DNA of 64,000 nucleotides, from contig NZ_LFZV01000001.1 in assembly GCF_001183965.1 (NCBI RefSeq), positions 3,588,956 through 3,652,955 of the forward strand, written 5' to 3'. A program made the position numbers and the translations under genes. Below are positions 52,919-61,778 of this stretch, one piece after another. Every line of letters begins with the position of its first letter. Position 1 is the first letter of the stretch. The DNA is from Bacillus sp. FJAT-27916. GTDB lineage: Bacteria; Bacillota; Bacilli; Bacillales; Pradoshiaceae. The notes beneath the pieces are model-generated. The model did not search any database and had not been told where the DNA came from. It saw nothing but the letters and a program-made list of their open reading frames with translations.

Positions 52919-52975
52919 ATTTTCTCGGGGAACTTTATCCGGTTCATCTAGACATACAAGCGGAGGCGAAGAAAC

Positions 52976-54340
52976 ATGGGGCAACAAGAGTTAAAACGAG
53001 ATTTAAAGAACCGGCACGTTCAATTAATCGCCATTGGCGGAACAATTGGAACCGGGTTATTTTTGGGGGCAGGTAAATCAATTGCCCTGGCAGGTCCATC
53101 TATCATCTTTTCCTATCTTCTGATTGGGATTGCGTTATTCTTTGTGATGAGGGCTTTAGGGGAATTGCTATTATCGAATACCGGGTATACCTCCTTCACG
53201 GAATTCGCCACGGAATATATCGGACCGTGGGCTGGATATGTGACAGGCTGGACCTATTGGTTTTGCTGGATCATGACCGCGATGGCGGACATCATTGCCG
53301 TCGGAGTCTACATGCAGTATTGGTTTGACATTCCGCAATGGTTACCGGCATTTGCGTGCTTAATTATTCTCGTAGCATTGAATTTATTATCCGTTAAGCT
53401 GTTTGGCGAGCTTGAGTTCTGGTTTGCCATTATTAAGGTCATCACGATTATTGCTTTGATTGCGGTCGGAATTGTATTATTGGTCATTGGCTTTCAAACA
53501 AATACGGGAACGGTTTCCCTATCAAATATATGGAGTCACGGCGGCATGTTCCCGAATGGGGTACAAGGCTTCCTGCTCTCCTTCCAGCTTGTCGTCTTTT
53601 CTTTCGTCGGCATGGAGCTTGTCGGTGTATCAGCAGCCGAAACAGCTGATCCTAAAAAGAACATTCCCTCGGCAATTAATAAGATTCCGGTACGAATTCT
53701 ATTATTCTATGTCGGAGCGATTATCGTTATACTAACTATCAATCCATGGACAATGCTGAACGGAGACAGCAGTCCATTCGTCGGTGTATTTACGCTTATC
53801 GGCATTCCAGTGGCAGCCGGCATAATCAATTTCGTCGTCATGACATCTGCTGCATCAGCCTGCAACAGTGGTCTCTTCTCCACAAGCCGCATTCTTCACT
53901 CCTTAAGTAAGGATGGCTCTGCTCCGGCGAAAATCGGGAAATTGAATAAGAATGCCGTGCCAAGCAATGCGCTATTCCTTTCTGCCGTTGTTGTATCAAT
54001 TGGGGCCCTTCTCAGCAAGGTCATTCCTGAACAGGCATTTACGATTGTGACGACCATAAGCGCAATCTGTTTCATCTGGGTATGGAGCATTATCCTGATT
54101 GCCCATATCCGTTATAAGAAAACACGGCCAGAACTTGCTGCTAAATCGACGTTCAAGGCACCATTCGCCCCATTCATCAACTATGCCGTTTTAGCGTTAT
54201 TCGCACTCGTACTAATTGTCATGCTGTTTGCTGAGGCAACGAGACTCGCACTCTTACTGACACCAATTTGGTTCATCGCTTTAGTATTTCTTTATAATCG
54301 GCAGCGAAGTAAGATTGAAGTAGTAGAAAATAAGTGTTAA
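52976..54340 (+). CDS. cycA: Glycine/D-serine/D-alanine permease (CycA-like, APC family)
   Basis: A 454-residue, 12-helix amino acid permease. It follows E. coli CycA closely: LKNRHVQLIAIGGTIGTGLFLGAGKSI, FVMRALGELLLSN, GPWAGYVTGWTYWFCWIMTAMAD, LVGVSAAETADPKKNIPSAINKIP and ASACNSGLFSTSRIL. The glycine riboswitch in its leader independently supports glycine as substrate. GGAGGCG is about 9-10 bp before ATG 52976. Confidence 0.92.
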   Translation: MGQQELKRDLKNRHVQLIAIGGTIGTGLFLGAGKSIALAGPSIIFSYLLIGIALFFVMRALGELLLSNTGYTSFTEFATEYIGPWAGYVTGWTYWFCWIMTAMADIIAVGVYMQYWFDIPQWLPAFACLIILVALNLLSVKLFGELEFWFAIIKVITIIALIAVGIVLLVIGFQTNTGTVSLSNIWSHGGMFPNGVQGFLLSFQLVVFSFVGMELVGVSAAETADPKKNIPSAINKIPVRILLFYVGAIIVILTINPWTMLNGDSSPFVGVFTLIGIPVAAGIINFVVMTSAASACNSGLFSTSRILHSLSKDGSAPAKIGKLNKNAVPSNALFLSAVVVSIGALLSKVIPEQAFTIVTTISAICFIWVWSIILIAHIRYKKTRPELAAKSTFKAPFAPFINYAVLALFALVLIVMLFAEATRLALLLTPIWFIALVFLYNRQRSKIEVVENKC

Positions 54341-54346
54341 CCATAG

Positions 54347-54376
54347 GAACCCGCCTAGAGAGGCGGGTTCTTTTTT
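54347..54376 (+). terminator. Terminator of cycA
   Basis: GAACCCGCCT (54347-54356) pairs with AGGCGGGTTC (54361-54370), followed by TTTTTT. Confidence 0.92.
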
Positions 54377-54515
54377 ACACCCACGCTTGGTCAATTTTAA
54401 TTAATGGAATATTTTGCGGTTTATATAAGGGATATCTATTTTAGACCTCAAATATACTTTATTAACAGGAAATGCAGGCAGTAAATACTTAGCTGTTCAG
54501 AAGGGAAAGAGGATA

Positions 54516-54830
54516 TTGTTTAAAAAAATATTAACCATTACTCTTACTTTATTATTATTAATTGGTACAAGTTTTAGTTTGTCACATCATTATCATTCCA
54601 ATTTCCTTGACGATTCTTTTTTTGTAGGAGTAATCTTCACCCTATTCAATTGGTTTTTCACTTCAACCGGAGAGCTTAAAGCTCGATACTATGACCAAGC
54701 TATACAAGGGGTTCGCGGGATAAAAACAGATATACCAAATGTAAATAAAGAATTCTTCTTTTATCCAAACCTTCCTTTTCTCACATCCTTGATCTATACC
54801 CTTATTGCCTTTACCACAAAGTTTTATTGA
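54516..54830 (+). CDS. DUF3899-like small membrane protein
   Basis: 104 residues: two N-terminal hydrophobic segments (KILTITLTLLLLIGTSFSL and DDSFFVGVIFTLFNWFF), a charged middle (STGELKARYYDQAI) and a third hydrophobic segment at the C-terminus. The D-FFVG...GE-KARYYD arrangement recalls DUF3899, of unknown function. The start is TTG at 54516 with AAGAGG a few bases upstream, close spacing. It is A+T-richer than its neighbours. Confidence 0.55.
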   Translation: MFKKILTITLTLLLLIGTSFSLSHHYHSNFLDDSFFVGVIFTLFNWFFTSTGELKARYYDQAIQGVRGIKTDIPNVNKEFFFYPNLPFLTSLIYTLIAFTTKFY

Positions 54831-55005
54831 GAAGGAAATGAACAAAATTAATTTTGTTACACTTAAAACAATCCATAGAATCATTATCTTCCCGAGTGAA
54901 AAAGCTCAATGCATTCCTCCCCCTCCATAAGTCATCATCCGGGTTCTTTTTCCAGCATTTTAGTATACTTATCCCTAATCAGCTTCATTTATAAGGGGGA
55001 TTATC

Positions 55006-55501
55006 ATGGAATAGTATCGTATTGATGCAAGCAAGGGACTTTAATTTGGTATTTATACATTGGGCGACCATTTACCTAATCCGCATACCGGGGACATTCA
55101 AGCGTTCTATTGACGCTTACCGGGAAGCAGCCAGACAAAACGGCTATGACCCATCTACCCTTCCAGTCGCAACGGCTGGCTTCTTCTTTATCGCAGACGA
55201 TGCCGAGAAAGCGCTTGACGAGTACTACCCTCATATCAATAAAGGAATGGAACGCACCAAGGGACGCGGTTTTCCGCATGCTGCTTTCATCCAAGGAAGT
55301 AACCCGCATAATGTCATGAATGTCGGCAGTCCACAGCAGATTATTGAGAAAATCCTTTATCAGCATGAACAATTTGGTCACCAGCGCTATATTGCCCAGA
55401 TGGATTTCGGCGGAGTGCCGCGCGAAAAAGTCATCGAGAAAATTGAAATCATTGGCACGGAAATCCTTCCTGCCATTCGAAAATATACTGCTAAATCATA
55501 A
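55006..55501 (+). pseudogene. Degraded LLM-class flavin-dependent oxidoreductase
   Basis: An AAGGGGGA site and ATG at 55006 begin a frame with TAG as third codon, then TAA about 10 codons later. Beyond this the same frame reads FGIYTLGDHLPNPHTGDIQA, the standard N-terminus of LLM (luciferase-like) oxidoreductases. A frame change at about 55100 then leads straight into the C-terminal third (SIDAYREAARQNGYDP, GMERTKGRGFPHAAF, QMDFGGVPREKVIEKIEIIG). About 200 internal residues are missing. The gene is therefore dead by two stops and an internal deletion. Confidence 0.8.
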
Positions 55502-55507
55502 AAAAAG

Positions 55508-55538
55508 GACACATCGAATCACTAGCATTCGATGTGTC
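55508..55538 (-). terminator. Terminator of the HIT gene, overlapping its 3' end
   Basis: GACACATCGAAT (55508-55519) pairs with ATTCGATGTGTC (55527-55538). The minus-strand transcript continues in six U. Confidence 0.85.
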
Positions 55539-56019
55539 TATTTAATTCAGCCGTTAGCCTTTGAATACCGTCATACATCTCTTCCCTGCTTTTCTTATCA
55601 TTCATCTCTGTTCGCGCATGGAGTAGAACAGGACGCACAGATTCGATCGAGCGTCCGAACGATTCCATCCATTGATAACGCGGTACCATCCATGTGTGAA
55701 AATGATGGGTTGTATCCTCATTATAGAAGTAATAGACATGCTCAATTCCAAGGACGGTCCGCTGTGCCCTTCTGATTTTCGCTAGAAAGCTGATATAGTC
55801 CAGCCGCTCCGCATCAGTCAATTCATCCAAGCTGATAATATGGCGTTTGGATGCGACAATCACCAGTCCCTTGATTGGATAGGCAGCATCCTGATGAGCA
55901 TGGAAATGAGCTGTCTCCCCAATCACACCGCCATCCGGCTCAACCAGACCACTCGTTAACGCACAGCTCAGGCATTCCACCTCAACGGTTCTTCCATCTG
56001 ATAAAGTAATAGTTCGCAT
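55522..56019 (-). CDS. HIT-family (histidine triad) protein
   Basis: 165 residues with a HIT-like core: HFHAHQDAAYPIKGLVIVASKRHI, then the triad-like HHFHTWMVPRY. The triad is H-x-H without the third spaced His, so it is an atypical member; nucleotide hydrolase or transferase activity is uncertain. An N-terminal CLSCAL pair precedes. AAAGGGCTGG lies before ATG 56019. It is 15 bp after the M23 gene on the same strand. Confidence 0.75.
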   Translation of the reverse strand: MRTITLSDGRTVEVECLSCALTSGLVEPDGGVIGETAHFHAHQDAAYPIKGLVIVASKRHIISLDELTDAERLDYISFLAKIRRAQRTVLGIEHVYYFYNEDTTHHFHTWMVPRYQWMESFGRSIESVRPVLLHARTEMNDKKSREEMYDGIQRLTAELNRHIEC

Positions 56020-56034
56020 GAATCACCAGCCCTT

Positions 56035-56934
56035 TCACCAAACAAGATCATTTCTTACAAGGAATCGGTCATTAAACTCAATGGGAACCCCCACTCCATC
56101 CTTTTCAGCATGAATATGTACATGAGGCTCTGACGTGTTACCAGAATTGCCGACAAGTCCAAGCTTCTCTCCCGCCTCAACCTGTTCGCCTGCTTTGACC
56201 GTCAGACTGTCCTGCTGCATATGGGCAATCCATACTTGAGCTTCAGTACCCTCACATTGAAGAGCCACATGGTTTCCTGCTGCCTTTTCCGGATTGGTTT
56301 GCGGCGGATTCAAATCAGGAAGTTCCTGTTCTGCCTCCACCACTTCTCCTGTACATGGACTGTAGATACCATCGCCATAGATTCTGTATTTAGAATTATC
56401 ACCTGGATAAATGCCAGTGGCTCTCACTCCCCATTTGTCGATCTTTACGATATCAACTGCATATTGCTGGCTTTCATAGGCATGATGGTAGTTGACCTGA
56501 ACATGAGCTCCTCCCTGTCCAATAAAATAGACTCCATCCTTTAACGGGAATTCCAGCTCAATGGCCTCCTCATTTGCCCAAAGCCCGCTGATTGCGAGCA
56601 CATTATACAGACCGAATACCCCTATCAACAAAAGATAAAGAGCAAATGACCATTTCTCTCCCTTTTCTAAAGGTGCCCTGAAAGGCTTCCTTCTCACCTT
56701 CAAATAGGACAGGATAAGCGCAACAATCAACAAGAGAACCCAAATATATCTCAGATAATAGGTAAGGAAATCCCATGGCGCCGTCATAAACAGCCAGCTT
56801 ACATAGAATATCGTGAACAGGGATTGCACCAGCCAATCCAACTTACTCTTCTTACTCCCTCTCCAAAGAGTCACAATGAAAACCGCTGGCAAAACCACTT
56901 GAAAGAAAACAACCTGAATCATAATCAACAGCAT
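56035..56934 (-). CDS. Membrane-anchored M23-family metallopeptidase
   Basis: 299 residues. Four hydrophobic segments fill the first 120 residues, followed by an outward LytM/M23 domain: QQYAVDIV corresponds to the HxxxD zinc motif with Gln in place of the His, and SEPHVHIHA gives HxH. The altered first motif suggests weak or lost peptidase activity, or that His is provided elsewhere. GNHVALQCEG and VEAGEKLGLVGNSGNTS are typical of M23. GGGGGAATG is before ATG 56934. It probably forms a two-gene unit with the HIT gene. Confidence 0.8.
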   Translation of the reverse strand: MLLIMIQVVFFQVVLPAVFIVTLWRGSKKSKLDWLVQSLFTIFYVSWLFMTAPWDFLTYYLRYIWVLLLIVALILSYLKVRRKPFRAPLEKGEKWSFALYLLLIGVFGLYNVLAISGLWANEEAIELEFPLKDGVYFIGQGGAHVQVNYHHAYESQQYAVDIVKIDKWGVRATGIYPGDNSKYRIYGDGIYSPCTGEVVEAEQELPDLNPPQTNPEKAAGNHVALQCEGTEAQVWIAHMQQDSLTVKAGEQVEAGEKLGLVGNSGNTSEPHVHIHAEKDGVGVPIEFNDRFLVRNDLVW

Positions 56935-57072
56935 GACATTCCCCCATTTAGTTTGTTTGCTAGTCTATACGGTTTAACCAGAAAATGGTTTCTTATATTG
57001 ATAGACTTTACAACCCGAATGACTATTCAGAATAGTTTTTATTTTGTGGTATAATAAATAAAGGTGATGATA

Positions 57073-57591
57073 ATGAGTAAAACGACAAAGACAAAAGAAG
57101 ATTTAATCTTACAGATACTTGATTCAGATCCTTTAAAGAACGATGTGGACTTGATGGAAGAATTAATTGATGAGCCTATTGCCTTTGATGTGGACAAGGC
57201 ACACGGAGAAAATTTGAGCTTTGGGGCTCGGATGGCGGATAAGATTACCGAGCTTGCTGGTTCTTGGGGATTTATTATCCTTTTTTCGATTTTCCTTATC
57301 TTTTGGATGATCTTGAATTACTATTTAGCGGACAGAGCTCCTGACCCGTATCCATTTATTTTGTTAAATCTCATGCTATCCTGCCTTGCCGCACTGCAGG
57401 CACCTATCATCATGATGAGTCAAAACAGGCAAAGCCAGAAAGACTCGCTCCGAAGCCAATATGATTATCACACTGACTTAAAGAGTGAATTAATATTAGA
57501 AAAGCTTCACGACCAGATGCTCGAGATTGAGAAGAACCAGAAGGAAATTATAGAACAATTGAACAAACTTAAAAAGCAGGAGAGGTTGTAA
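57073..57591 (+). CDS. DUF1003 membrane protein
   Basis: 172 residues. Two adjacent membrane helices (SWGFIILFSIFLIFWMILNYYLA and YPFILLNLMLSCLAALQAPIIMMSQNRQ) form the DUF1003 core, preceded by an acidic N-terminus and followed by a coiled-coil tail. The MSQNRQ-x-KD motif after helix 2 is diagnostic. Function unknown. AGGTGAT is 5 bp before ATG 57073. Confidence 0.88.
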   Translation: MSKTTKTKEDLILQILDSDPLKNDVDLMEELIDEPIAFDVDKAHGENLSFGARMADKITELAGSWGFIILFSIFLIFWMILNYYLADRAPDPYPFILLNLMLSCLAALQAPIIMMSQNRQSQKDSLRSQYDYHTDLKSELILEKLHDQMLEIEKNQKEIIEQLNKLKKQERL

Positions 57592-57712
57592 CCCCCTCAT
57601 CTGATGCTGCAAACCGGTAAGAGAATGATAGATGTAAATCTAGAGAATGCTCATTGTTGCTGGGCTTTCCCTCTCAGGCTCAAGAAATGAAGAAAAGCTG
57701 TCATCAACTAAA

Positions 57713-57758
57713 AAACCGGAGATTTGATCACCTGTAAAGGCAGCCGAATCTCCGGTTT
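57713..57758 (-). terminator. Terminator of the interrupted MFS gene
   Basis: AAACCGGAGATT (57713-57724) pairs with AATCTCCGGTTT (57747-57758). A-run and T-run flanks allow either direction. Confidence 0.8.
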
Positions 57759-59040
57759 TCTTTTTGTGAGAGTTTTTAAATGGCCGCCTCTTTCATCGAA
57801 GATTGTGTATCTTCAGCATAATCAGCCTGGCTTTCACGTATCAGGCTCATGGCAATCGCGCCAAAGATTGCTGCTATCCCGATAGCGAAGAAATTAAACT
57901 GTGGTGAGAAACCAAAGGTCAGTAGAATCCCTACATATGTCGGGGCTACAATCGATCCGATTCTCCCGAATGCCATTGTACTGCCCAGGGCCGCCGCTCG
58001 CACCTCAACCGAATAATATTGAGCCACATACGCATTGGACATATTTTGCAAACCGACAGAAGCTGCACCAATGAGCGCAATCAGCCCGTAGGCAACATAA
58101 ATATTTTCCGAGAATCCAATCAGCGTCAATGATACTGCCCCGACAAAGTACAGCGGGATAAGAACCCGTTTGAAGCCAAGCAATTGAATCAGATTTCCAA
58201 ATATCATCGTGCCAACAATGGACCCAAGCTGCAGAACAACGATAAACATCAGACTGGACTTCAAATCATAGCCGGCATTCATCATTAATGTTGGAAGCCA
58301 TGTGTTCAAGGAATACATGAGGATGAATGTACAGAAGCAGGATAACCAAAACATCGCCGTACTTAAGCCAAGTTTGTTTTTGAAGAGATCGCGAACAGAG
58401 GATTGGTGACCAGCTCCTTCTTCTACTACAATAAAAGCAACATTATCAGGAAGCGTTGGATCAACCTTCTTTAAGACTGTGCGAAGGACTTGTGAATCCT
58501 CTTGTTTCATAAGTGAATGAATGGACTCCGGGACAATCCGGATTATGAAGGGCAGTGCCAGGAGCGGTAAAGCTGCCACCCGAATCTCTCAAGTAATAGT
58601 TGTCCGCTAAAGGAGGCGAGCATCGCCCCAACGGAGTACCCGCAAAAGATGAGGGAAATGATAGCGGCACGATGCTTCATAGGAGCATATTCAGAGATTA
58701 ACGCCGCAATATTCGGCATTACCCCTCCAAAACCTAATCCCGCAATAACCCGGCAAATAATAAAAAGAAGCGGTGTCGGCGCAAAACCAGATAATAACGT
58801 AAAGAAGCTAAACAAGAAAGTCGTAAATAAAATCAAGCGCCTTCTTCCAAATCGGTCTGAATATAGGCCAAAAATTACTGCACCCATTGCTGTCCCAATT
58901 GTCGTATAGCTGCTGATTGACCCCGCCATCATGTCCGAGATCCCCCATTCCGCTTTTAGAAATGGAATCGTTGCACCATAAATGACAACATCATAGCCAT
59001 CGAACATCATGATAAAAAACATACAAATAATTAAAATATA

Positions 59041-60421
59041 GGTTCTTTTTCAAGTGTTGGGGTAGAGTCTTTTTGCTCTACTCCCTTATCCTAATGAATG
59101 ACCGATGTTTTTATATTGATGGTGGAGGAGGATCCTCGCGCGGAATCGGGTGAAATTCCGATAGCCAAATCCATTCCGTTTCATCACCTTTGTTAAGTTG
59201 TTTAAGCCTTCCACAAACCCATTCGAGTAATTGAACTCGAAGCGATTTAAGATTTCTCTTTCCCAGTTTCGATACGTTTGGACTGTCTTGCTCAATTCAG
59301 GAATGCCACTCCCTTCTACCTTCTGATAGAACTGACGAAGTTCTTTCTGTGTCTCCAGAATCCCTTTTCCTCCATTTTCTTTTGCCTTATAAAACCAAGT
59401 ATAAAAGGCCTCCTTGAGCTCATATGCTTTCTGGAGTTCAGGGGAAAAGCTGAAGTATCGCTGAAGAAGCCACTGGTCTTTCTCCGTTAATTTATGGGCG
59501 GCTTTATGAAAGATATAGCGGGCTTTCTTGCATTTCTTCCGGTCATATTCATGCCACCTGGCCTGTTCTCTCACTCGCACCCGATCCAGCGCCCAATTCA
59601 TATATCGGACAAAGTGGAAGCTATCCGCCACAATGATGGGCCGCCCCAACGCCTCTTGAACTGCTCTCTTAAAGGCTAAACTCATATCCATGACAACCAC
59701 TCGGACCTTCGCTCCGTGTTTACGCAGGTAATCCTTGATCGTATCCTTCCGGCGATTCGGAAGAATATCGATGGGCTCTCGTGTTTGGGCATCCGCAATG
59801 ATAAGCTGAAACTTTTCCTTCCCGGTGTTCCCCTTGAATTCATCAATGGCGATCACTTCTGGCAAGGCAGCCGACCCCTTCATGGAGTCCGGGACAATGG
59901 CATCAAACCGGCGGATGATGGTACTGACGGATGTATGATATTGAGCGGCGATTTCGGTGAATGTCTTGGCTTTGACTGTACGTATCTGGACTTGTTGGTT
60001 CCATTCTTTTGAGAAGCGTTGATACCGATCGACAAACGGGTTCTGTTCGGCAAACCTCTTTCCACAAGGACAAACATACCGCCGTTTGCGGTATTGCAAA
60101 ACCGTTGGTCGTTCCGCCATTTTAAGATGCCGAACGGACTGAATCCGATAATCATGGACTTTCTGCGTTTCCTCGCCACATCTTGGACAGGTATGCGGTG
60201 CCATGGGCATCTCAACGGTTATTTCAAAAACACCATTATCCTTCACCTCGGACTTTGTCACCCTTACACCTTCTAAACCCGGCAATGTTATGATAAAATT
60301 CAAGAGCACACATCTCCTTTTCGACTTGTTTCTGGACAATTCAAGTATAAGAAAAGTGCAGCATGTGTGCTCTATTTTTTATGTCCATTTTTTTGGACAC
60401 CCCAACATTTAGTATAGAACC
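59041..60421 (-). mobile_element. ISL3-family insertion sequence, complete
   Basis: 1381 bp with one transposase gene. Terminal inverted repeats: left GGTTCT...TGTTGGGGT (59041-59063) and right, read inward, GGTTCT...TGTTGGGGT (60421-60399), 23 bp with mismatches in the centre. Flanks AAAATATA (59033-59040) and TAAATATA (60422-60429) form an 8-bp duplication with one change, as expected for ISL3 elements. It interrupts an MFS gene. Confidence 0.92.
59086..60303 (-). CDS. ISL3-family transposase
   Basis: 405 residues. An N-terminal zinc-binding region (CPRCGEETQKVHDY, then YVCPCGKRF) is followed by an HTH (TEIAAQYHTSVSTIIRRFD) and the DDE core: VIAIDEFKG (first Asp), VVMDMSLAFKRAV (second Asp), and the EGLNNLTKVMKRNGFGYRNFTRFRARIL C-terminal motif with Glu. 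It is full length without internal stops and so may be active. The start is TTG 60303 with AGGAG about 10 bp upstream; GTG 60309 is an alternative. Confidence 0.93.
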   Translation of the reverse strand: MNFIITLPGLEGVRVTKSEVKDNGVFEITVEMPMAPHTCPRCGEETQKVHDYRIQSVRHLKMAERPTVLQYRKRRYVCPCGKRFAEQNPFVDRYQRFSKEWNQQVQIRTVKAKTFTEIAAQYHTSVSTIIRRFDAIVPDSMKGSAALPEVIAIDEFKGNTGKEKFQLIIADAQTREPIDILPNRRKDTIKDYLRKHGAKVRVVVMDMSLAFKRAVQEALGRPIIVADSFHFVRYMNWALDRVRVREQARWHEYDRKKCKKARYIFHKAAHKLTEKDQWLLQRYFSFSPELQKAYELKEAFYTWFYKAKENGGKGILETQKELRQFYQKVEGSGIPELSKTVQTYRNWEREILNRFEFNYSNGFVEGLNNLTKVMKRNGFGYRNFTRFRARILLHHQYKNIGHSLG

Positions 60422-60523
60422 TAAATATAATGAAAGCCTCTAAGTTTACTATGATTTATACGTTCAATAGGATTCACTTTCTCCATGGCGCCCTCCAAAT
60501 CGTTTATCGTTTATGGAAATGCA

Positions 60524-60552
60524 CAGCCGCCTGCACAGGATACAGGCGGCTG
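60524..60552 (-). terminator. Hairpin after the MetE-like gene
   Basis: CAGCCGCCTG (60524-60533) pairs perfectly with CAGGCGGCTG (60543-60552). The U-run on the minus strand is weak (TGCATTTCC). Confidence 0.55.
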
Positions 60553-60560
60553 CATCTAGT

Positions 60561-61679
60561 TTACTGCCAAACCTCTTCAGCAATTTCTTTTACAAAACGA
60601 AGCTTGCGCCATTGCTCCTCTTCCGTTAGAATATTTCCTTCCTCCGTAGAGGAGAAGCCGCATTGGGGGCTTAAGCACAACTGCTCAAGCGGAACATATT
60701 TTGCCGCTTCTGCAATCCGTGCTTTTATGGCTTCTTTATCCTCCAATTCGCCATTCTTAGATGTTAGCAAGCCAAGCACGATCTTCAAATCCTTGCGATT
60801 AACGTATTTCAATGGTTCAAAGCTTCCTGAACGCTCATCATCAAACTCGAGGAATAAACCATCAACATTAAGGCCGCCGAATATTACCTCAGAGGCATAA
60901 TCATATCCCCCGCTTGAGAAATAATTCGATTTATAATTCCCGCGGCAAATATGCATCGTCACAGCCAAGTCCTCTGGTTTATTGGCAATCGTCTCGTTAA
61001 TCATCCGCTGCATGACCAGCAGCTCCTCTGCAGGGTCCAAGCCCTTTGCCCGCAGCTTGTTGTGACCTTCTTCTGAAAAGAGATCAGACCATGCTGTATC
61101 ATCCAGCTGCAGGTATCGGCAGCCTGCATCATAAAAGGCTTGAATAGCCTTTTGATAAGCGGCAATCGTATCTTGCAAAAGCTTCTCCCGGTCTTGATAT
61201 CTATCATCATTTATATCCGCACGATAGAGAAGCATATTCGGGCTCGGGATAGTTTGTTTGACGACAGCATCACCCGCATGCTCCTGTACAAATCGGAAAT
61301 GCTCCAGAAATGGATGGTCCGAGAAATCAATCTGGCCACTAACACGAATTCCTTCCTTGCGTGTCTCCATCTTGTGAAAGCTAAGACCCGTCTCCTTTTC
61401 ATAATAGTCAACGCCATCAAGACCGCCTAAGAAGTCAAAATGCCACCAGCTTCGGCGGAATTCCCCATCCGTTACCCCAATTAATCCATTTTCCTTTTGC
61501 TTTTCGATAAGGTGAATGATTTCTGCATTCTCGACATTCTTCAATTCCTCGTATGTAATGGTACCAGCTTTATAATCCTCTCTTGCCTGTTTAAGAGGCT
61601 CCGTGCGCAATAAGCTGCCAACGTGATCGTAACGGAATGGTGCAGTGATTTTTGTACTTTCTTGAATGTGGATAGTCAT
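60561..61679 (-). CDS. Cobalamin-independent methionine synthase-like protein (YxjG/YxjH)
   Basis: 372 residues equal to the C-terminal catalytic barrel of MetE. FRYDHVGSLLR opens the barrel, VTMHICRGNYKS carries the His and Cys zinc ligands, and LSPQCGFSST the last Cys. B. subtilis YxjG/YxjH are close relatives that make methionine from homocysteine, perhaps with simple methyl donors. The start is ATG 61679, with AAGGAG about 9 bp upstream. A LysR-type regulator gene lies 99 bp upstream on the same strand. Confidence 0.87.
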   Translation of the reverse strand: MTIHIQESTKITAPFRYDHVGSLLRTEPLKQAREDYKAGTITYEELKNVENAEIIHLIEKQKENGLIGVTDGEFRRSWWHFDFLGGLDGVDYYEKETGLSFHKMETRKEGIRVSGQIDFSDHPFLEHFRFVQEHAGDAVVKQTIPSPNMLLYRADINDDRYQDREKLLQDTIAAYQKAIQAFYDAGCRYLQLDDTAWSDLFSEEGHNKLRAKGLDPAEELLVMQRMINETIANKPEDLAVTMHICRGNYKSNYFSSGGYDYASEVIFGGLNVDGLFLEFDDERSGSFEPLKYVNRKDLKIVLGLLTSKNGELEDKEAIKARIAEAAKYVPLEQLCLSPQCGFSSTEEGNILTEEEQWRKLRFVKEIAEEVWQ

Positions 61680-61778
61680 GAAATGCATCTCCTTCTTCCT
61701 TTGTCTTATTAGGAAGTGTAGCATGACCGCATCACTCGCAGATAACACTTAAAATGTATCTCTAGCTATAGCTTTAAA

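Larger units (their letters stand above)
57776..60486 (-). pseudogene. Aromatic-acid:H+ symporter-type MFS gene, broken by IS and frameshift
   Basis: The gene starts at ATG 60486 (GGAGG 6 bp upstream): MEKVNPIERINHSKLRGFH, 19 codons up to 60430. An ISL3 element (59041-60421) interrupts it. Across the element the frame resumes exactly at 59040 (YILIICMFFIMMFDGYDVVIYG), so removing the IS and one copy of the 8-bp duplication restores the N-terminus. A second lesion near 58570 shifts the frame from GQLLLERFGWQ to AALPLLALPFIIRIVPESI and seems to lack about five codons. The rest to 57776 is intact. DGYDVVIYGA and SDRFGRRRLIL are AAHS-family motifs. The substrate is unknown, perhaps an aromatic acid. 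Confidence 0.88.

Noticed and set aside
55022-55501. Intact 159-aa protein with its own ATG
   Set aside because: The true start, RBS and N-terminal motif of the LLM family lie upstream in another frame, so this is the tail of a pseudogene.
57776-59022. Two separate small MFS proteins
   Set aside because: They are consecutive parts of one transporter joined by a frameshift, and their N-terminus lies beyond the IS.
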